64,000 nucleotides of DNA from Strix aluco (lineage: Eukaryota > Chordata > Aves > Strigiformes > Strigidae), in contig NC_133942.1 of assembly GCF_031877795.1 (NCBI RefSeq), positions 2,914,001 to 2,978,000 on the forward strand, given 5' to 3'. The translations under genes and the position numbers were made by a program. Below are positions 22,401 to 35,041 of this stretch, piece by piece (within the stretch, counting starts at the first letter, position 1; the number at the start of each line of letters is the position of its first letter). Under the pieces are notes generated by a model. That model did no database searches, was not told where the DNA came from, and was given only the letters and a program-made list of their open reading frames with translations.

Positions 22401-25400
22401 CCCCATCCGTGAGCCCCAGTGGGACATCCCGTACCCTAAACCTGGCACCAGTTTTAACCACGCAGTCCTCGCACAAGGAGTTCTTGAGGCAGGACATGAA
22501 AGCAAATGAATTTTACCTGGCTCTGATTTTTCTGACCCAGGAAATCTGTTCCCAGCATGATGTGACAGCAAGTACTGGGAAGTGAGTTAAGTGTGGAGCA
22601 CTGCTGTGCTGTAGTGAGCTGGCTGGAAAGGTGTTGTATGAAAACACACCCCTCCTTGCTGTGAAGCAATGGGAATTCTTTAAGAACTGTCTGTTAGTGC
22701 TGTGTGCTGGGGGTGCTAGTTGGGGACTACATCCCCCCTGTGTTAGCGTGGAACAGACATCTAGTTCTGGGCTGTCACAGCAGAGCTGGTCTTGTGACAG
22801 GTGTGGGATCACCGCTGGATCTGGGATGCAGCTTCTTTCCAGAAGAACATGAGGAAAGCTGCATGCTTTTGGCTGAACTCTGCTCTCTGGGGGAGCGAGA
22901 AAGGTGGCTGTAGCAAGCTGGGGGGAAGGAGGGGGCTCTCTCAAACAGATGTGAGCCCAGTGCTGGTGGGTTACTCAGGGCTGCTCGGGCAGTAAAAGGA
23001 GGGGAGGGCTGTGTCGGCCTGAGTCAGGGGATGGGGCACAGTGCAGGCAGTAAAGCAGGGATCTGAGCGGGTAATGATGGTTTCAAATGCTGCAGAGTGC
23101 CTGGGCACATGGAGGTCTGGAGAAAGGAAAGAATGGGAACCTCTGGAGTTTGGGACTCGGAGGGCAATGAAGAATGTGCCTTCAGGCTCAGGGGACCGAG
23201 TGCGGGGCTGTGGCAGTGGGACGAGGCTGTGCCTGTCCAAATGCACGGCTGCCTGAACCGTAGCCACCAGCTTCCAGTAGCACCATAAAGTGTGCAGGGC
23301 GCGATCTGTGCCGGAGCTGACTGTAAAGCGTCAGGTAAACCTGTTCTCTGATGTTTGACTGCTGGGGCAGCCTTGCTCGGGTTGGGAAACAGGGAGCTTT
23401 GGAGGCAGCACTGTGACAGCAGGAGTGCTGTAAAGCAACAAGAGGGAGCAGTTTGTCGAATTGCACCGTCAGACATCACAGACCTTTGATGTGACAAAGG
23501 GAATTGCTAGAGAACAGGGCAGAGGGCATGGAAATTGTGTCCTAGGTGGCTTCTTGGGGAAGACTGACTTTTTGTCAAGGACTTGGCTGAGCTTTGGGAT
23601 GCAGATCTCAGAGCTGGCTCCATTTAGATGAGCTCTGCTTCCGAGCGGCCCTTCAAAACCTTGTGGAGAATGTACCCGCAGGGGGGACACTAATTACCTT
23701 GTATTTTGACCATAAGGGTATGGGGAAAAGAACAGGGGCAGCTGTAAGGAATAAATGAGATGTTATGTCTGATGACTCCCAGATCTTATTTTTCCTGGGT
23801 GTTAGGTCTGCTGTGGAAGGCAGGAGGAGGGAGTGGGGGCCTGGGTCTCCTCAGCTGTGTAGGTGCCCCGTTTTTAAATCCTGGCTCAGCAATGGGATGC
23901 TTGTTAGAAAGCAGGGATCAAGAAGGGAGACCTGGGCCAAGCTCTTTGCTGCAGAACTGTGCTGAACTCTGTGCCCTCGCACCAAGAGATAATTTGCCTC
24001 CCAGTGCTGGAGGGCTGAGCAAATGCTCCCGGCGGATGGGAAACAAGTTGCTCCATCTCCCCCCTGCCCTTTCCTTTTTCCTTAAGGAAAGAGGGAAAAC
24101 CCTACTGAAGATGGGATCCCTGGCACAAAAGGGGAGTCATGTGGAGTTATTTTCAAAACTCGCATTACCTCTATGGAACCGGAGCAGAAGAGGAAGGTCG
24201 GGGTGGCTGAGCTTTGGATTTAGCTCCCGCTGTGGCTCTGACAAGCCCATGAGCCCATCCTGCCATACATGAGTGTGAGCAGCACAGCCCACTCGAATAC
24301 CTGCCAAAGTCAGTGTGTCGGATCAGAGGGAGCTGCTCTTCCCCAGGTTCACCAGCGGGAGAAGAGATGGTGTCCATCCTCACCCTGCCTCGGGGCTGTG
24401 GCAGTCGCCTTCAGGAGAGGAGTGGTCCTGGTCTGGGTCTGGGCAGCGGAATGGGATATTTACCTTGTGGCACAGAGGTACCTCTCGGGCAAAGCAAAAT
24501 ACTAAGTGATTTTTTTGACGAATGTTCATTTTCATTCTGATTTCATGCTGTCTGAACTGTTTTGTTGAATCCTGACTGTTCTCCCCAGCTGTCCATCACC
24601 CACTCTCATGTTTTGATGGCTCGTGTCACAGACAGCCTGGTAAAAAGATCTTGGTTATTTTCTCTTTCCTTTTTTTCCCCTTTGAGAAGTCTCATGGACT
24701 TTTTGCAGCTGTCCTGACTCTCCTCACCTGTCCTCCCTGCAGCAGTGTGGCAGTTAGAGCTGCCCCCCCGGGAGGAGGTGTGCTCTGCTGGCTGTTAAAG
24801 AGTTGGCAGCGCTGTGCTCTGTGCTCATCTCCAAAGCTTCTCTGTTCCCCTGGGCAGTGGATTTTAGTGTTCTGCCATTCCGAGTACCGTAACATCTGTA
24901 CAGATACAAAACCTCTAGTTCATGGATTGGGTTCGTGAAGCCCTGATTCTTTTAATCTCCTTTGGAAGCTCTGTTGCCCCACATTTTCTCTCTCCCCTCT
25001 TCTCTGTCAGACTGTTTCACAGCTGGCCTTCTTCCCCAGGCTTTGCCTCGTCCCCTGGTCAGACTCGAGCTGTTCAGTTCCTGCAGGCCCAGCGGCTGTT
25101 GGGGGATCTGAGCTGCTCAGAGGCAGCAGGGCCTGATCTCTAAAGGAAGCAGATTTTGTGGTCTGACTCTGATCTTGCTGAAGCTGCTTTTGTCACCCTT
25201 TCAGGAAACCAAGCGAGGGCTGAATCAGAGCTGGCGGTTTGCTGAAGGTACCAAAGAATGGGGGGTTTAGAAGCCAGTGCCTAATCCCGTGGACAACCTT
25301 AATGCTGTTGCTTTGATAACCTGTCAGAGGTATTTTATTGTGGGTTTTGTGTAAGGTGCTATAAAGCAATCCCATGCAGCTGGAAGCCAGAGGCAAGACT

Positions 25401-28400
25401 ATTTATTTCAGGGCTTTGAAGATCTCTACTGCTGTGACAGCTGTCTCGCTGCTGCAGTGGTTGGGTTTTATTTTGCTTTGGAAAAACTGAACAAAAATTT
25501 TCGTTCCATTTCCTTTTCCCTGAGGTGGGAGAATTCCTGGAAGTCTCCAACTAGAGTTAAGGGGTGTCTCATCTTTTTTCCCTGGACTGGGCTGAGTGCA
25601 GCTCCCAGAAGGCCGGGGTTTGGAAGGCTGGGAGCGCTGACCCGACCAGTCCGAGAGGATCCTGACAGCAGGGCTGGGCTGCAGGTGTGGCTGCAGGTAC
25701 TGCGGGGAGATGCTGGGTGTCTGGGTGGGCTGACCTGGCTGGTTTGGTGGTTTTGAGGGTGCTGTACTCTCTGCACCAGCTGCTAATAAGGTGTTTTCTG
25801 TCGGCAGGGCTGGTGGCCCATCAGTCTGTGTTCTCAGAGATGAGCCCACAGGAGTCCCTCGCTGGGGCTTGGCTGCAGAGAGCTCTGTGGTATCTTGACA
25901 GTGTTTGACATTTCCCAGACAATGCTTAAACCTGCCAGTTGACGCTGTTTAACACTCTCCTCTGTAAGAGCCTTCCAGCGGGGATGCCTATCAACTCTGG
26001 CTTTCCCTTCAAAGAACTGTTACCAAAAGCTGCTGTATCTTTGTCACTTGCCAAATGCCACCAATGAATCTCTGCTTTTGTTGCTTTGGGCTTTTACATG
26101 TTGCCTTTAATTAGGATGTGTGCTCTTCTGTCCAGGGGCTGGTGGGCAGCTCTCTGGTGACCAAATCCAGGAGAAAACAAGAGGGTTTCCTGTATTACCT
26201 CTTGTACTTGAAGGAACAATCCCTTAGCCCAGGTGTCTTTGGAGGTGTCTTTTGGGAGGGGGCTACCAGGTCTCCAAATCCAGCAGTTCGTCAGTTTATT
26301 CCTTGTCCTGTTTCTGTTTTGCTTCTGGCCCTTAATCTGCAGCGGCAGATTGGGGCTGCGTGATGCACAGAGGTTCAGGGCAGGGTTACCTGTTCCTCCA
26401 GGACAGGATCTGCTGATTCAGCTCAGTATTTTAAGCAAGATGGAGCCAAATGAATCTTCCTTCTAGCAAGAGCTGGTAGCCAGGATGGATGAGGAGTTCA
26501 TTCACAGTTACTGAAACACTGAAGGAAATTCGATTTGTGTATTTCAAATTGCTTTCTTAACCAGTGTTTAGCATCTTGGGGTCTCAAGGGTTAAAATACC
26601 TCTGGCGACTTGGCTCAATCTATGGGGATTTAAAAGTGCTCTGGATTAAGCAGGCAAATGAGTTAAACTGCATTTAGCTGATTCCCTGGCTGTGAACAAT
26701 CCAGCCAACCCTGTGCTGAAGACATCTGGGGCTCGTCTGCTGTTCGCAGTGGAGGTTTCAGACCCTTTCTCAAAGATGTCACCGGTCTGTAAGTTACGGC
26801 TTCACTGACCAGAAGGTAGGAGGCACTTTGGGAGTGGCCCCTTGCGATGGAGACTGGAGACCTCTGCTCTTCTCTCCTGGACGTCAGGCAGTGGCTTTCA
26901 CAGCGGTCCCATCTCTCAGCTCAGCTCTGCTTTCTGTCATTAGGATACAGCTTTGATTTGCCAGGGCTGAGTGAACTGGGACATCCCCTACTGCAGATCT
27001 GCACGAGACATACCCCTCTAGCAAGGTACAGGACAACCTTACAAATACAGAAAGCTAAACCTCCCACTAATTACTCAATGGGAATGCAGCAGGCAGAGCT
27101 TTTTGTCTAGGTTGCATCCGTGCTGCTGTTAGCTTCAGGAACCCAGTGCTTCCAGCCCTGCATCTTCCTCCCCGTTCTCCCCCATGCCCTGGGCAGATCT
27201 CTGTTTCAGGGCTGGCCCTGCTGTTCCATGAGCTGTGCCCTCTAGGCGTGGTTATCCAGTGTTAGGACAGACTTTGGGTGTTGCGCTGTGTTATTGCAGT
27301 GGTTGTGTCAGTCAGATGCGGACAAGTCCCAAGTGCAGATGTGTGGTGACAAGTGCCCGTTATTTGGCCCTGACTGCAGGAAGAACTGAACCCCTTCAGC
27401 CTTCTCAGTCTGGGTGGAGATGAGTGATGGAAAGCAGTTGCATACTTTCAAGGGATCAGTGAAAGGAGGATCCTTTGCTCCGCTCCCTCAACTAAAATGC
27501 TCTGCTGGCAAGCAGCAGCTCTGGGTTTGCCTTGATTTTTGCAGTGACTGCTTGTTGTGTTTAATCTGCTGCGCTGTTATAAGCAGTCTCCCTGCGAGCG
27601 AGAAACTTGTGAGTGGCTGAGCTGAGATTTCCAGGTTCCTGATCAGAGGAAAGGCTGTCCCAGCCACATTGGAGTTGGGTTCCTGACTGCATCCCGATAG
27701 AAGAGATTATTCATCCAGTGGGAAAAAAAGCCAAACCATAACTGCTGTTTTATCGAGTGTTTGACATACCTTAGCTGAGCAGATCTTGACACTCAGTACG
27801 AGTTACAGCTCTGCTTTTCTGAGCCCATGAGCTGGGCTCACTTACAGCTGGCCTGACTCTCAGGAATGCTGCCTGCTTTCTGACTTTTCCTGCCTTGGTG
27901 GGTTTGGGGGTTTCAGGAACCCTTTTCCTCCTTTCCTTTTCATCATTTACCACATGCTCTATCAGGTTGTAATAGCACAGTTAAGCTTTGGCATGAGGAA
28001 ATGATGTTCCTTTTGCCACTGGCCTGGCCGGAGCCTCAGTGCCAGCGGCTCATGGCCAGGTAGTCTGGGTCTGCATCTGTGCCCGCAAGTGCTCCCCATG
28101 TGGGGGGTCATTCTGACCCAGCTCCTTGAGGCTGGGTCCCTGTGAGGGTCAGCACTGCCGGAACAACAGTGGGTTGGTGGTTTTTAAGAGGAGTGTTGTT
28201 ACACATCATCTGCTGTAAACAAGCGTGCGGAAGAGACCCAGGTGTGAAGCACGAGGCTTTGCTGGAAAAGCAGCTTGTGTGGTTGTGTGTATGGAACTGT
28301 GCTTTGTGCCCCTTGAGAAGGTGAAGCACTGAGTCCTTTCTGACTCGTCTTTGGCCTGTGATTTTGGGAAGTGGGGCTCTGGGTCTAGAGGGGTGTTCTG

Positions 28401-29600
28401 CAGGGCTCTTGCATATCTGTCTCGGTCTGTTTCCCTAACGGACTGGTTTACATTATCTTACAGTCAACGAGGATTGATTATGGTAGAAACCAGGCAATTT
28501 CCTTTTGACTTTAATAATATATTCTTATGATAATCCCGTGGCCTCTCACCTAACAGTTCTGAAAAGCTGGTTGATGTCTGTCACTGAATGGGCTACAGAC
28601 CAAAACTGTTAATTTGGGTGCTTGGAAGACTTGTGTGTAGCTCCCACTCTGGCAGAAGGCAGGTGGGGAAGGGGCAAACAGGCACTTTCCCACGCAGCTC
28701 TGCAGTTAGCACTGACTTCTGCTGGCTATGAGCTTGCACGTCGTCTTTGGCAAAATGGTCTTCCTGGGAAGACTAACCCAGGTGGGGAGTTGTTTCCTTG
28801 GTTTCTGTGTTCAGCACCTGGAGCACAGCAGGGTGGCTGCAGGTTGAAGATCCTGAGTTACAGAAACTTAATCTAAGCTGGTTTGCGAGCGTGGTGCTAG
28901 GAAGGCAGTTTCCTTCTAAAGTCTTTTTCTGCAAGTCAAACGTTTGGGATTTTCTCCGGCAGAGGGAGCTTGGTTTGATTGATGGACAAACACATGTACA
29001 CGCTTGCATTTCCTGTCCTATTTGTAGTTCACAAGAGTGTACGGCGCGCATCAAAATAAACATCAGTGCTGGCAGCTGGTTTGCTCCTGCCTGTTTCAAT
29101 CGGAGCGTGACTCCCTGCACCACCGTTTCCTGACTGATGCGCTGACATTTCCAAAGGTGCGTATCTAGGGAGATGCCTCTGGGCATTTGAAACAAGCTGG
29201 CAGCTCCCAGGAGAGCGCTGCTGCTGTGTTAGGATACAGGTGTGCAGCTGTTTTCCCTGAAATCCTCCTTTCCCTGTTTCTGGTGGGGCTTGAGGGGCTC
29301 CCCCAGCTGGGTGGGTTGCAGCTGCCGTAGCCACGGCGATGGGAAGGAGAGCGGGGATCTTAGCCTTAGTGGTTTCCTCAATACAATTTCCCGTGGTTAG
29401 CTGGGGGAGGTGGCACGTGAGGAGGGTGATCTCCCATGGTTAGCTGGGGCAGGTGGCATGTGTCCTGCCATCCTGCTCTCCTCCAAAACAGCTCCTGGAT
29501 CGGGAGGTTGGGGGGTAGCTCTGAGCACACCCAGCATGGCCTGGGCACTGCAGACAGGGGTGGAAGGTGGACAGGAGCCTTCTCTGACCAGTGGTGTCTG
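19430..29600. other. About 10 kb without a recognised gene
   Basis: Non-repetitive sequence of intermediate GC. I found no conserved peptide with splice borders, no LINE or LTR family I know, and no tRNA-like structure. The short frames are of chance length. It could be the upstream part or a long intron of the PIM1-like gene at its right end, although PIM1 introns are usually short. A small direct duplication, GGTTAGCTGGGG(G/C)AGGTGGCA, occurs at about 29396-29457. Confidence 0.45.
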
Positions 29601-29614
29601 GTTTCTCACCCCAG

Positions 29615-29721
29615 AGTGCCAGCATCTCATCAGGTGGTGTTTGTCCTCGCGGCCTTCAGACAGACCGTCTCTGGAGGACATTTTCAACCACTCCTGGCTG
29701 CGAGGCACTCACCTGCCCTAG
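29615..29721 (+). pseudogene. PIM1: PIM1-like kinase, last coding exon with premature stop
   Basis: After a good acceptor (TTTCTCACCCCAG) the exon reads [20 protein letters not shown], then [15 protein letters not shown] and TAG (29719-29721). This is the C-lobe end of a PIM serine/threonine kinase (kinase subdomain XI, RPSDRP motif). Past the stop the same frame continues with an EMAET-like sequence, as in the PIM1 C-tail, so the TAG sits where a Gln (CAG) codon is expected. The product would lose only the short tail after the kinase fold and might be functional. Earlier exons were not found within 10 kb upstream, so this may be a gene fragment; the missing upstream exons weigh more than the early stop. 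Confidence 0.7.
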
Positions 29722-30995
29722 GAGATGGCAGAGACCCCACCTGCACGGTTTGGCCCGGGACCCTGGCACATAACAGCTCCAGGCATCTCCTGGCCATAAG
29801 AAGCAAAGAAGACCAGGCTTCCTCACCACCGCAGCACTGAGCAGGGATCGTCGGGAACACGCACATCCTGTCCTGAAGCTGGGCTGGAGACCTGATCTTC
29901 CAAGTGCTGGTGGCCACCACCCCACCCAGCTGTCCTGGGCTCCATCTGAATGACCCTGTCTTGTTTGCTGGTCTTGCCAGTAATTTTTTTTTTATTTTTT
30001 GGTTTTGGTTCTGTTATTGGTGGAGAGAGGAGACCTTTTTGCAAAACCATCTGGTTTTGGTGGCTCCCAAACATCTCCCTGACCACCTGAATTCGGGATG
30101 GCGAGAGGATCAGAGACCTTATTGCAAGAGAAGCTTCAACGGGGGAAAAACAGTGGCCGAATGGCTGCCGCCTCCGCTGTCACCGTGCTCGAGTGCCTTC
30201 AGCTGAGATCTGGGCTGTGCGGGAGGAAATACTTGAATTTCCCTACACTGCTGCTTTTCCAAGAGTCGCCTGGGCATGTACTTCCTTTTCCCCCTTCAAA
30301 AAGAAAACAGGTCAGAAGACACCTGGGAGCCAAGCAGGCGATCCCTCACCTCCCGTGCCTCCACCTCGCCTGGATTTTCTGGGTTTCTTTGCTTCCCGGT
30401 GCCCTCACGAATGCACAAACAGTGCAAACCAACAGAGCTGTAAACGTGTTCAGTTATATAGGGGCGAAGTTTGATGTACAGTTGTTAATAGTGATAACGT
30501 TTTACCTTTTTTTCTTTTTTCCAGTTTTTGTTTTTAATTTATTTCCATGGATTTGTTTATTACAGAGAGAGTTCTAGCCAGCAGGATAACTTATTTATTT
30601 ATTTATAATTCCCATGGGTTTCCAACCCACGCTTGCTCCCACAGCTGCTGCCCCCCCGGTTTTCTGTTCGGGCCTTCCCTCCGTGTCTGCCCCGTGCCCA
30701 TCCCCACCCGCAGTGTTTCTGGCTGGCGGGGTGCGGAGCGGCTGCCTGCTCCCCAGCTCTCTCTGTACAGGGTTCTGGTTGCTCTTGTTCCCTTGCCAGG
30801 TGTTTTGGTTTTCCCCGCGGGTGTCTTGTTTGGGGCTGGGGAGGGGGGAGCTGCTCCGGGCTGTCCGCGCTGTCAAGTCTTTATATGTTTTAGCCGGCGG
30901 GTTTTTTCTTAGTAGTTCATATTGTACAGGGAAATTCAGAAATTTTGTATTTTGTTAGTGCGGTTTTAAATAAAAACAAACCACTTGACGTGACG
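29722..30995 (+). promoter_or_regulatory. PIM1-like 3' UTR with AU-rich element and poly(A) signal
   Basis: About 1.27 kb follows the kinase stop and ends at AATAAA (30969-30974). An AU-rich element with overlapping ATTTA pentamers, TTATTTATTTATTTATA, sits at 30591-30607. AU-rich elements that destabilise mRNA are a known property of PIM1 transcripts. The retained UTR argues that this exon moved as genomic DNA, or is the real locus, and is not a random coding scrap. Confidence 0.65.
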
Positions 30996-33338
30996 GAGAC
31001 ATCCCTTTACTGCGGGGCGGGATGAAGGATGCTGCAAGCGTGCTGGGTCCCGGTGGCCACACCGTGGCGTGGCTACTGCGGGGCTACTGTGGGGACCGCC
31101 CGTGTGTCTCCAGCTGAGACTAACCCCAAAGGCTCGCTGAGCCACGTCAGCCAGGACCAGCCAGCGACAGCCCCACGGGGAAGGCTGGACCCATCCCTCG
31201 GCGGGGTGTTTCCAGGGCCGACAGCTCCTGGCAGGTCTGGGAGGGATCGACGGGCTGTGGAGCCCTTTGCGTTTCCGTTCACCCGCAGGCTGGTGCGGAG
31301 CGTGTGCTGGGGACGGCGAGGGAACAACCATCAAAGTGACCTTGTGAAAGGCCGGGTGTTGTCAGCCACAGTAAATTTCAGTCAGGCAGATCCTGTTGCT
31401 CCGGCTCTGTTGGCACAGAGCGGGTGTTGGGTGCCGGGTGCCGGGGGTGAAGAAAGCCGCCGGCGGGCTGTGCCCACCTCCAGCTCGGCTGCGGCGAACG
31501 CGGAGCGAGAGGAAGTTGATCTTGGGATTACGAGAAGTCGGTCGCTGTCAGTCAGCGGCGGTAACGCTTCGCTCGAGCTTTTACCCTCCACCCTGTCAAA
31601 CCCCACTTCCCAGCTCTGCGGTGCTTCGGCTTTGGGGGTGGTGGTTTTGGGTTTTGTTTCCACTTTGGATTTTTTTTTTTTAAATTAACGTGCTGAATTT
31701 TGAAGCCCTGTTCCTGCTTGACCTCATGGCGCACCTGCTGCGCTGCGCACGCAGGGCTGTGTCTGCCCCAAGGAAGGGGCACGTTTCCCCTTCTGCAGGT
31801 TACTTTGCAAGTCCCCCAGATCTCAGACAACAAAACCGTCCTTTCCTTTTCTTGCCCCCGGGCTTTCTTGCTTAAACCCCCCGTGCCCAGGCAGCAGTCC
31901 CTCTCCCAGGCTCACCCCGGGCTTGCCAGCACCGCTGTCCGAGCCGGGGGGCTGCTGTGCGAGGGAATGGGGGGTCCTGGAGCCACGTCCCAGCCTCGTG
32001 GGGTGACCTGGTGTGCTGTGTCACTGCTGTGCCTCCGCCTTCAGCAGAAAGCCTTAACTCAGTTTGTTTGTTTTGCCCTTTTTTTTTTTTTTTTTAAACT
32101 CAGCTGCATCTTTCGTCTCCTCAGGGCTGCTCCAAGCAGGAAGCGCAGCTCCACACGCCTTCAAAGTTTAGGCCTGTTTTGAGATGTGGTTTGTATTTAA
32201 CCTCCTCTCTCGCTCGCTTTTTCCCCGGACCATCCGGGAAGCTGCTCTTACACAAAGCAAACCTCCCCGCCATGCTGCCTGCTACCGCGAGGAGCCTGAG
32301 CCCCTCGGGTGGCCGCCGTCCCCCTCGGCACCACCGAAACGCTCTGGTGGCTGCCCCGGCTGCGGGCTGAGCTCGGCCCCCCCTGCCCGTAAACGCTGGC
32401 TGACTGCTGCGGTGTTCCTTAGAAAACTCGCCGCAGAAAGGCTGAGCAGGTCGGGCGCGGGGCTGGGGCACTGGTAGTCACTTTGTTTCCACCTGTTGCT
32501 GATGGTTTTGTCCCTGCCAGGCTTGTGCTGCAGGAGGGGAACGGTGCCATCGTGTCCCCCGGCAAGATCCCGCTGCCCGGGTACCGTTTTGTCCTGCCAG
32601 GGTGACGGGGTGTATCCAAGGTTTGGGTGTTGGGAAAGGATCGGTGCGTGTTTGATCCCCGTGCACCCGCCTTCCTGTGCAGTAACGCCTTCACGGGGCT
32701 GAGAGCCACCAGAGTCATGTCCCAGACCTCTGCCACGGGGACAGGACCACGGTCGGTGTGACGGGAGACCTGAAGATGGGCAGCCGATGCCCGTTGCTCC
32801 CCTCCACATCATGGCATTGTGGCACAGGGGCTGGGGGAAAGGAAAAGGCCTTTTCACCCCTCATTTCTCCTCGACAGGGAGATGTTCGCTGCCCTTTGGG
32901 GCTGTCAGCTGTGATAGGAGAGGATGAAGAGGCAGGAGTTTTCCAGCAGGAAGCGATTTGGAGCCAGCATCGCACTCCCACCTCTATTTTACAACTTTTT
33001 ATTGCTCCCCGCTGTCAGCAGGGGAAGGACCCACATTTCGGAAAGCAGAAAAAAAGGATGAAGCAGGAGCAGGATGAGATTTCAGACTGTTGGACCTCCC
33101 GCTCTGGGAGCACCAGAGTCCTGCGGATGGCTGAGGACTTGCAAAGGGCCAGCACTCATCACACCTGTGGCTTCCTGTACCCACCCATCCCCAGCAAAGG
33201 TGCTTGGCTCTGGGGGGGGTTGGGGTCCTCCCTCCCCTCTTCCCTTCCCCCTCCTCGCCGTTCCCTTCCCCGTCCTTCCCGGGGGGCACCAGGGGCCGGG
33301 ACGTCCCGGCGAGCGCCCCGACTGCAGGTTGCGCGGAT
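30996..33338. other. No gene recognised between PIM1 exon and OXA1L fragment
   Basis: GC-rich sequence with a few T-runs (31670, 32080). No conserved peptide was found on either strand. Frames of 100-300 codons near 33000-34000 on the plus strand are opposite-strand shadows of the OXA1L remnant and its C-rich repeat. Confidence 0.45.
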
Positions 33339-33985
33339 TCAGCCCCCCCGCAGCTGGTCGCTGCCCCCGCGGGCCTCGGCCCGGCGCTGGCGGAGCCGCT
33401 GGAGGCGGGGGGGTGCGGGCAGGCGGGCGGCCTCGCGCTGCCCACGCACCGGCAGCGGCAGCGGGGCCAGGCGGGGCGCAGCGTCCCTGGGGGGCAATGG
33501 GGCGGTCAGGGGTAGCCCCCAGGGAGCCCCCCCACACCTGCCCCGAGGCAGCCCCCACAAATCCCCACACACAAACCCCCACAGGGGCGTTTCACGGACC
33601 CACCAGAGACACCCCCGACCCCACAGAGACAACCCCCCGACCCCATAGATTCCCCCCCCCAGCCCCACAGATCCCCCCTCCCAGCCCAGTAGAGATACCC
33701 CTGGCCCCACAGATCCCCTGTAGCCCCCCAGAGACCCTCCCCAGCCATACAGAGATCTCCCCCAACCCCACAGATCCCCCCTCAGCCCCCCAGAGAACAC
33801 CCCAGCCCCACAGTGACCCCCTCTCAGACCCACAGAGCCCCCCCCACCCCACCCCACCCCCCCCCCGACGGCCATGGCCCCCACCAGGGCAGCCCCACGT
33901 GGAGGTACAGGAACTGGAGGAAGTTTTGCACCAGCCCCACGGGGGTGTAGGCCCCCAGCCCCAATTCCTCCAGCCACTCCTCTCC
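33339..33985 (-). pseudogene. OXA1L: OXA1L fragment (two exons), frameshifted
   Basis: OXA1L is the mitochondrial inner-membrane insertase of the YidC/Oxa1 family. The minus strand near 33985-33880 reads LGLGAYTPVGLVQNFLQFLY and LHVGLPWW, the strongly conserved segment leading into the first transmembrane helix. Immediately after, one base appears missing in the run TGGTGGGGGCCATGG, shifting the expected Gly-Ala-Met-Ala out of frame. A second piece, 33486-33339, carries PLPLPVRGQREAARL and downstream similarity to the matrix loop, then ends in TGA (33339-33341). Transmembrane segments 2-5 and the N-terminus are absent. Many Arg/Pro replacements suggest GC-biased decay. Confidence 0.65.
33560..33880. 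repeat. C-rich minisatellite (CCCCACAGATCCCCC units)
   Basis: Repeated units such as CCCCACAGATCCCCCC, CAGCCCCACAG and CCCCAGAGA lie in the intron of the OXA1L remnant, in a degenerate array of irregular period. A related CCCCCAGACCCCCAATCTGCC array lies at 34750-35030. Confidence 0.6.
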
Positions 33986-34065
33986 CTCCACACCCACGGT
34001 AGGAGGGGGGGCTCTGCCCCACAGCTGCGGGGGGGGAAACCGAACACACAGCAGGGGGGGTCCAG

Positions 34066-34700
34066 ACTGAAACGAAGAAATTCACTCAACAGTCAGAATC
34101 CGATATAACCGTTCAGCAGGAATTCTTTATCAGCAGCGCTGGGGTCGCCCTGGGGATTCTCCACCATAAGGGCTCCCACCAACTAGCGGGGGACATCAGT
34201 TTACGCACACACAAATCATACATATTCATTAATTTCCTGGAAAGGGGTGTCTTATGATAATGAGTTCCCGGGATTCATTTACACAGTCTGAGCATGCGTA
34301 GTGAAAATAGAGTGAGGGGCTTCGGTGGTCGTGGTCTTCATCACGGTGTCGGCTCTTTCCGGAGCACGTGCTGTGAGGTAAGGTCCAGGTGTCTTGTTCC
34401 TAAATCAGCAAGATCACCCTCCCTCGATGGTATCTCTGGGTGCTTTTGTTGGAGTTCCCCTTATCTCAGTTTGCCCAAGTGCCCACTGAAGGCTGCTATC
34501 AGTGAGTTATATGGGGAGCGTTTTACTTTTGTCTAGACAGACAAAGAGGCCGAGGGAACACAGCTGAGGAGTCACTGGGCAACAAACACAAGCAAAACTT
34601 GCCTGCATCACAGTTTAGACTTAGCCAGAAATTCACTGGTTTGAGCCCTTTCAAGACCCACAGCGGGTTCTGTTTGTCCCATGGTGGCTGTGGGGGATGG
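34066..34700 (-). mobile_element. LTR (solo or fragment), minus orientation
   Basis: The plus strand begins TGAAACGAAGAAATTCACTC, then ATATAACCGTTCAGCAGG and AATTCTTTATC. Reversed, this gives GATAAAGAATTCCTGC followed by a U5-like tail ending in GTTTCA. That arrangement is typical of avian retroviral LTR ends. The U3 limit is uncertain, with retained LTR-like text up to about 34700. No internal coding sequence is attached. It lies between the OXA1L remnant and the first CEP250 exon. Confidence 0.5.
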
Positions 34701-35041
34701 GGAAGCTGCCTGGGAGGGGGAGGAGAAGGAGGGCTATAGGGGGGTCTGACCCACAGTCCCCCCACCTCGAGCCCCCATCCTACCCCTGCCCTAGAACCCC
34801 CAGTCTGCCCCCCTAGACCCTCAATCTGCCCGCCCAGAGCCCCTGTCCTGCGGCCCTCCCAGAGCCTCAATCTGCCCCCCAGACCCCCAACGTGCTCTCC
34901 CAGAGCCCCTGTCCTGCTCTGTGCCCCCTCCAGACCCCCAATCTGCACCCCCAGTGTGCCCTCCCAAAATCCCTGTACTGCCCTGTGGCCCCCCCTGAGC
35001 CCCCAATCTGTCCCCCAAACCCTCTGTCCCTTGTGTAAAAG

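Noticed and set aside
19430..29600. Upstream exons of the PIM1-like kinase
   Set aside because: No kinase motifs (glycine loop, HRD, DFG equivalents) were found in any frame in this stretch by reading.
32758..34108. Long overlapping plus-strand frames (296 and 344 codons)
   Set aside because: Antisense to the OXA1L remnant and its C-rich repeat; Pro/Arg/Gly composition comes from the repeat.
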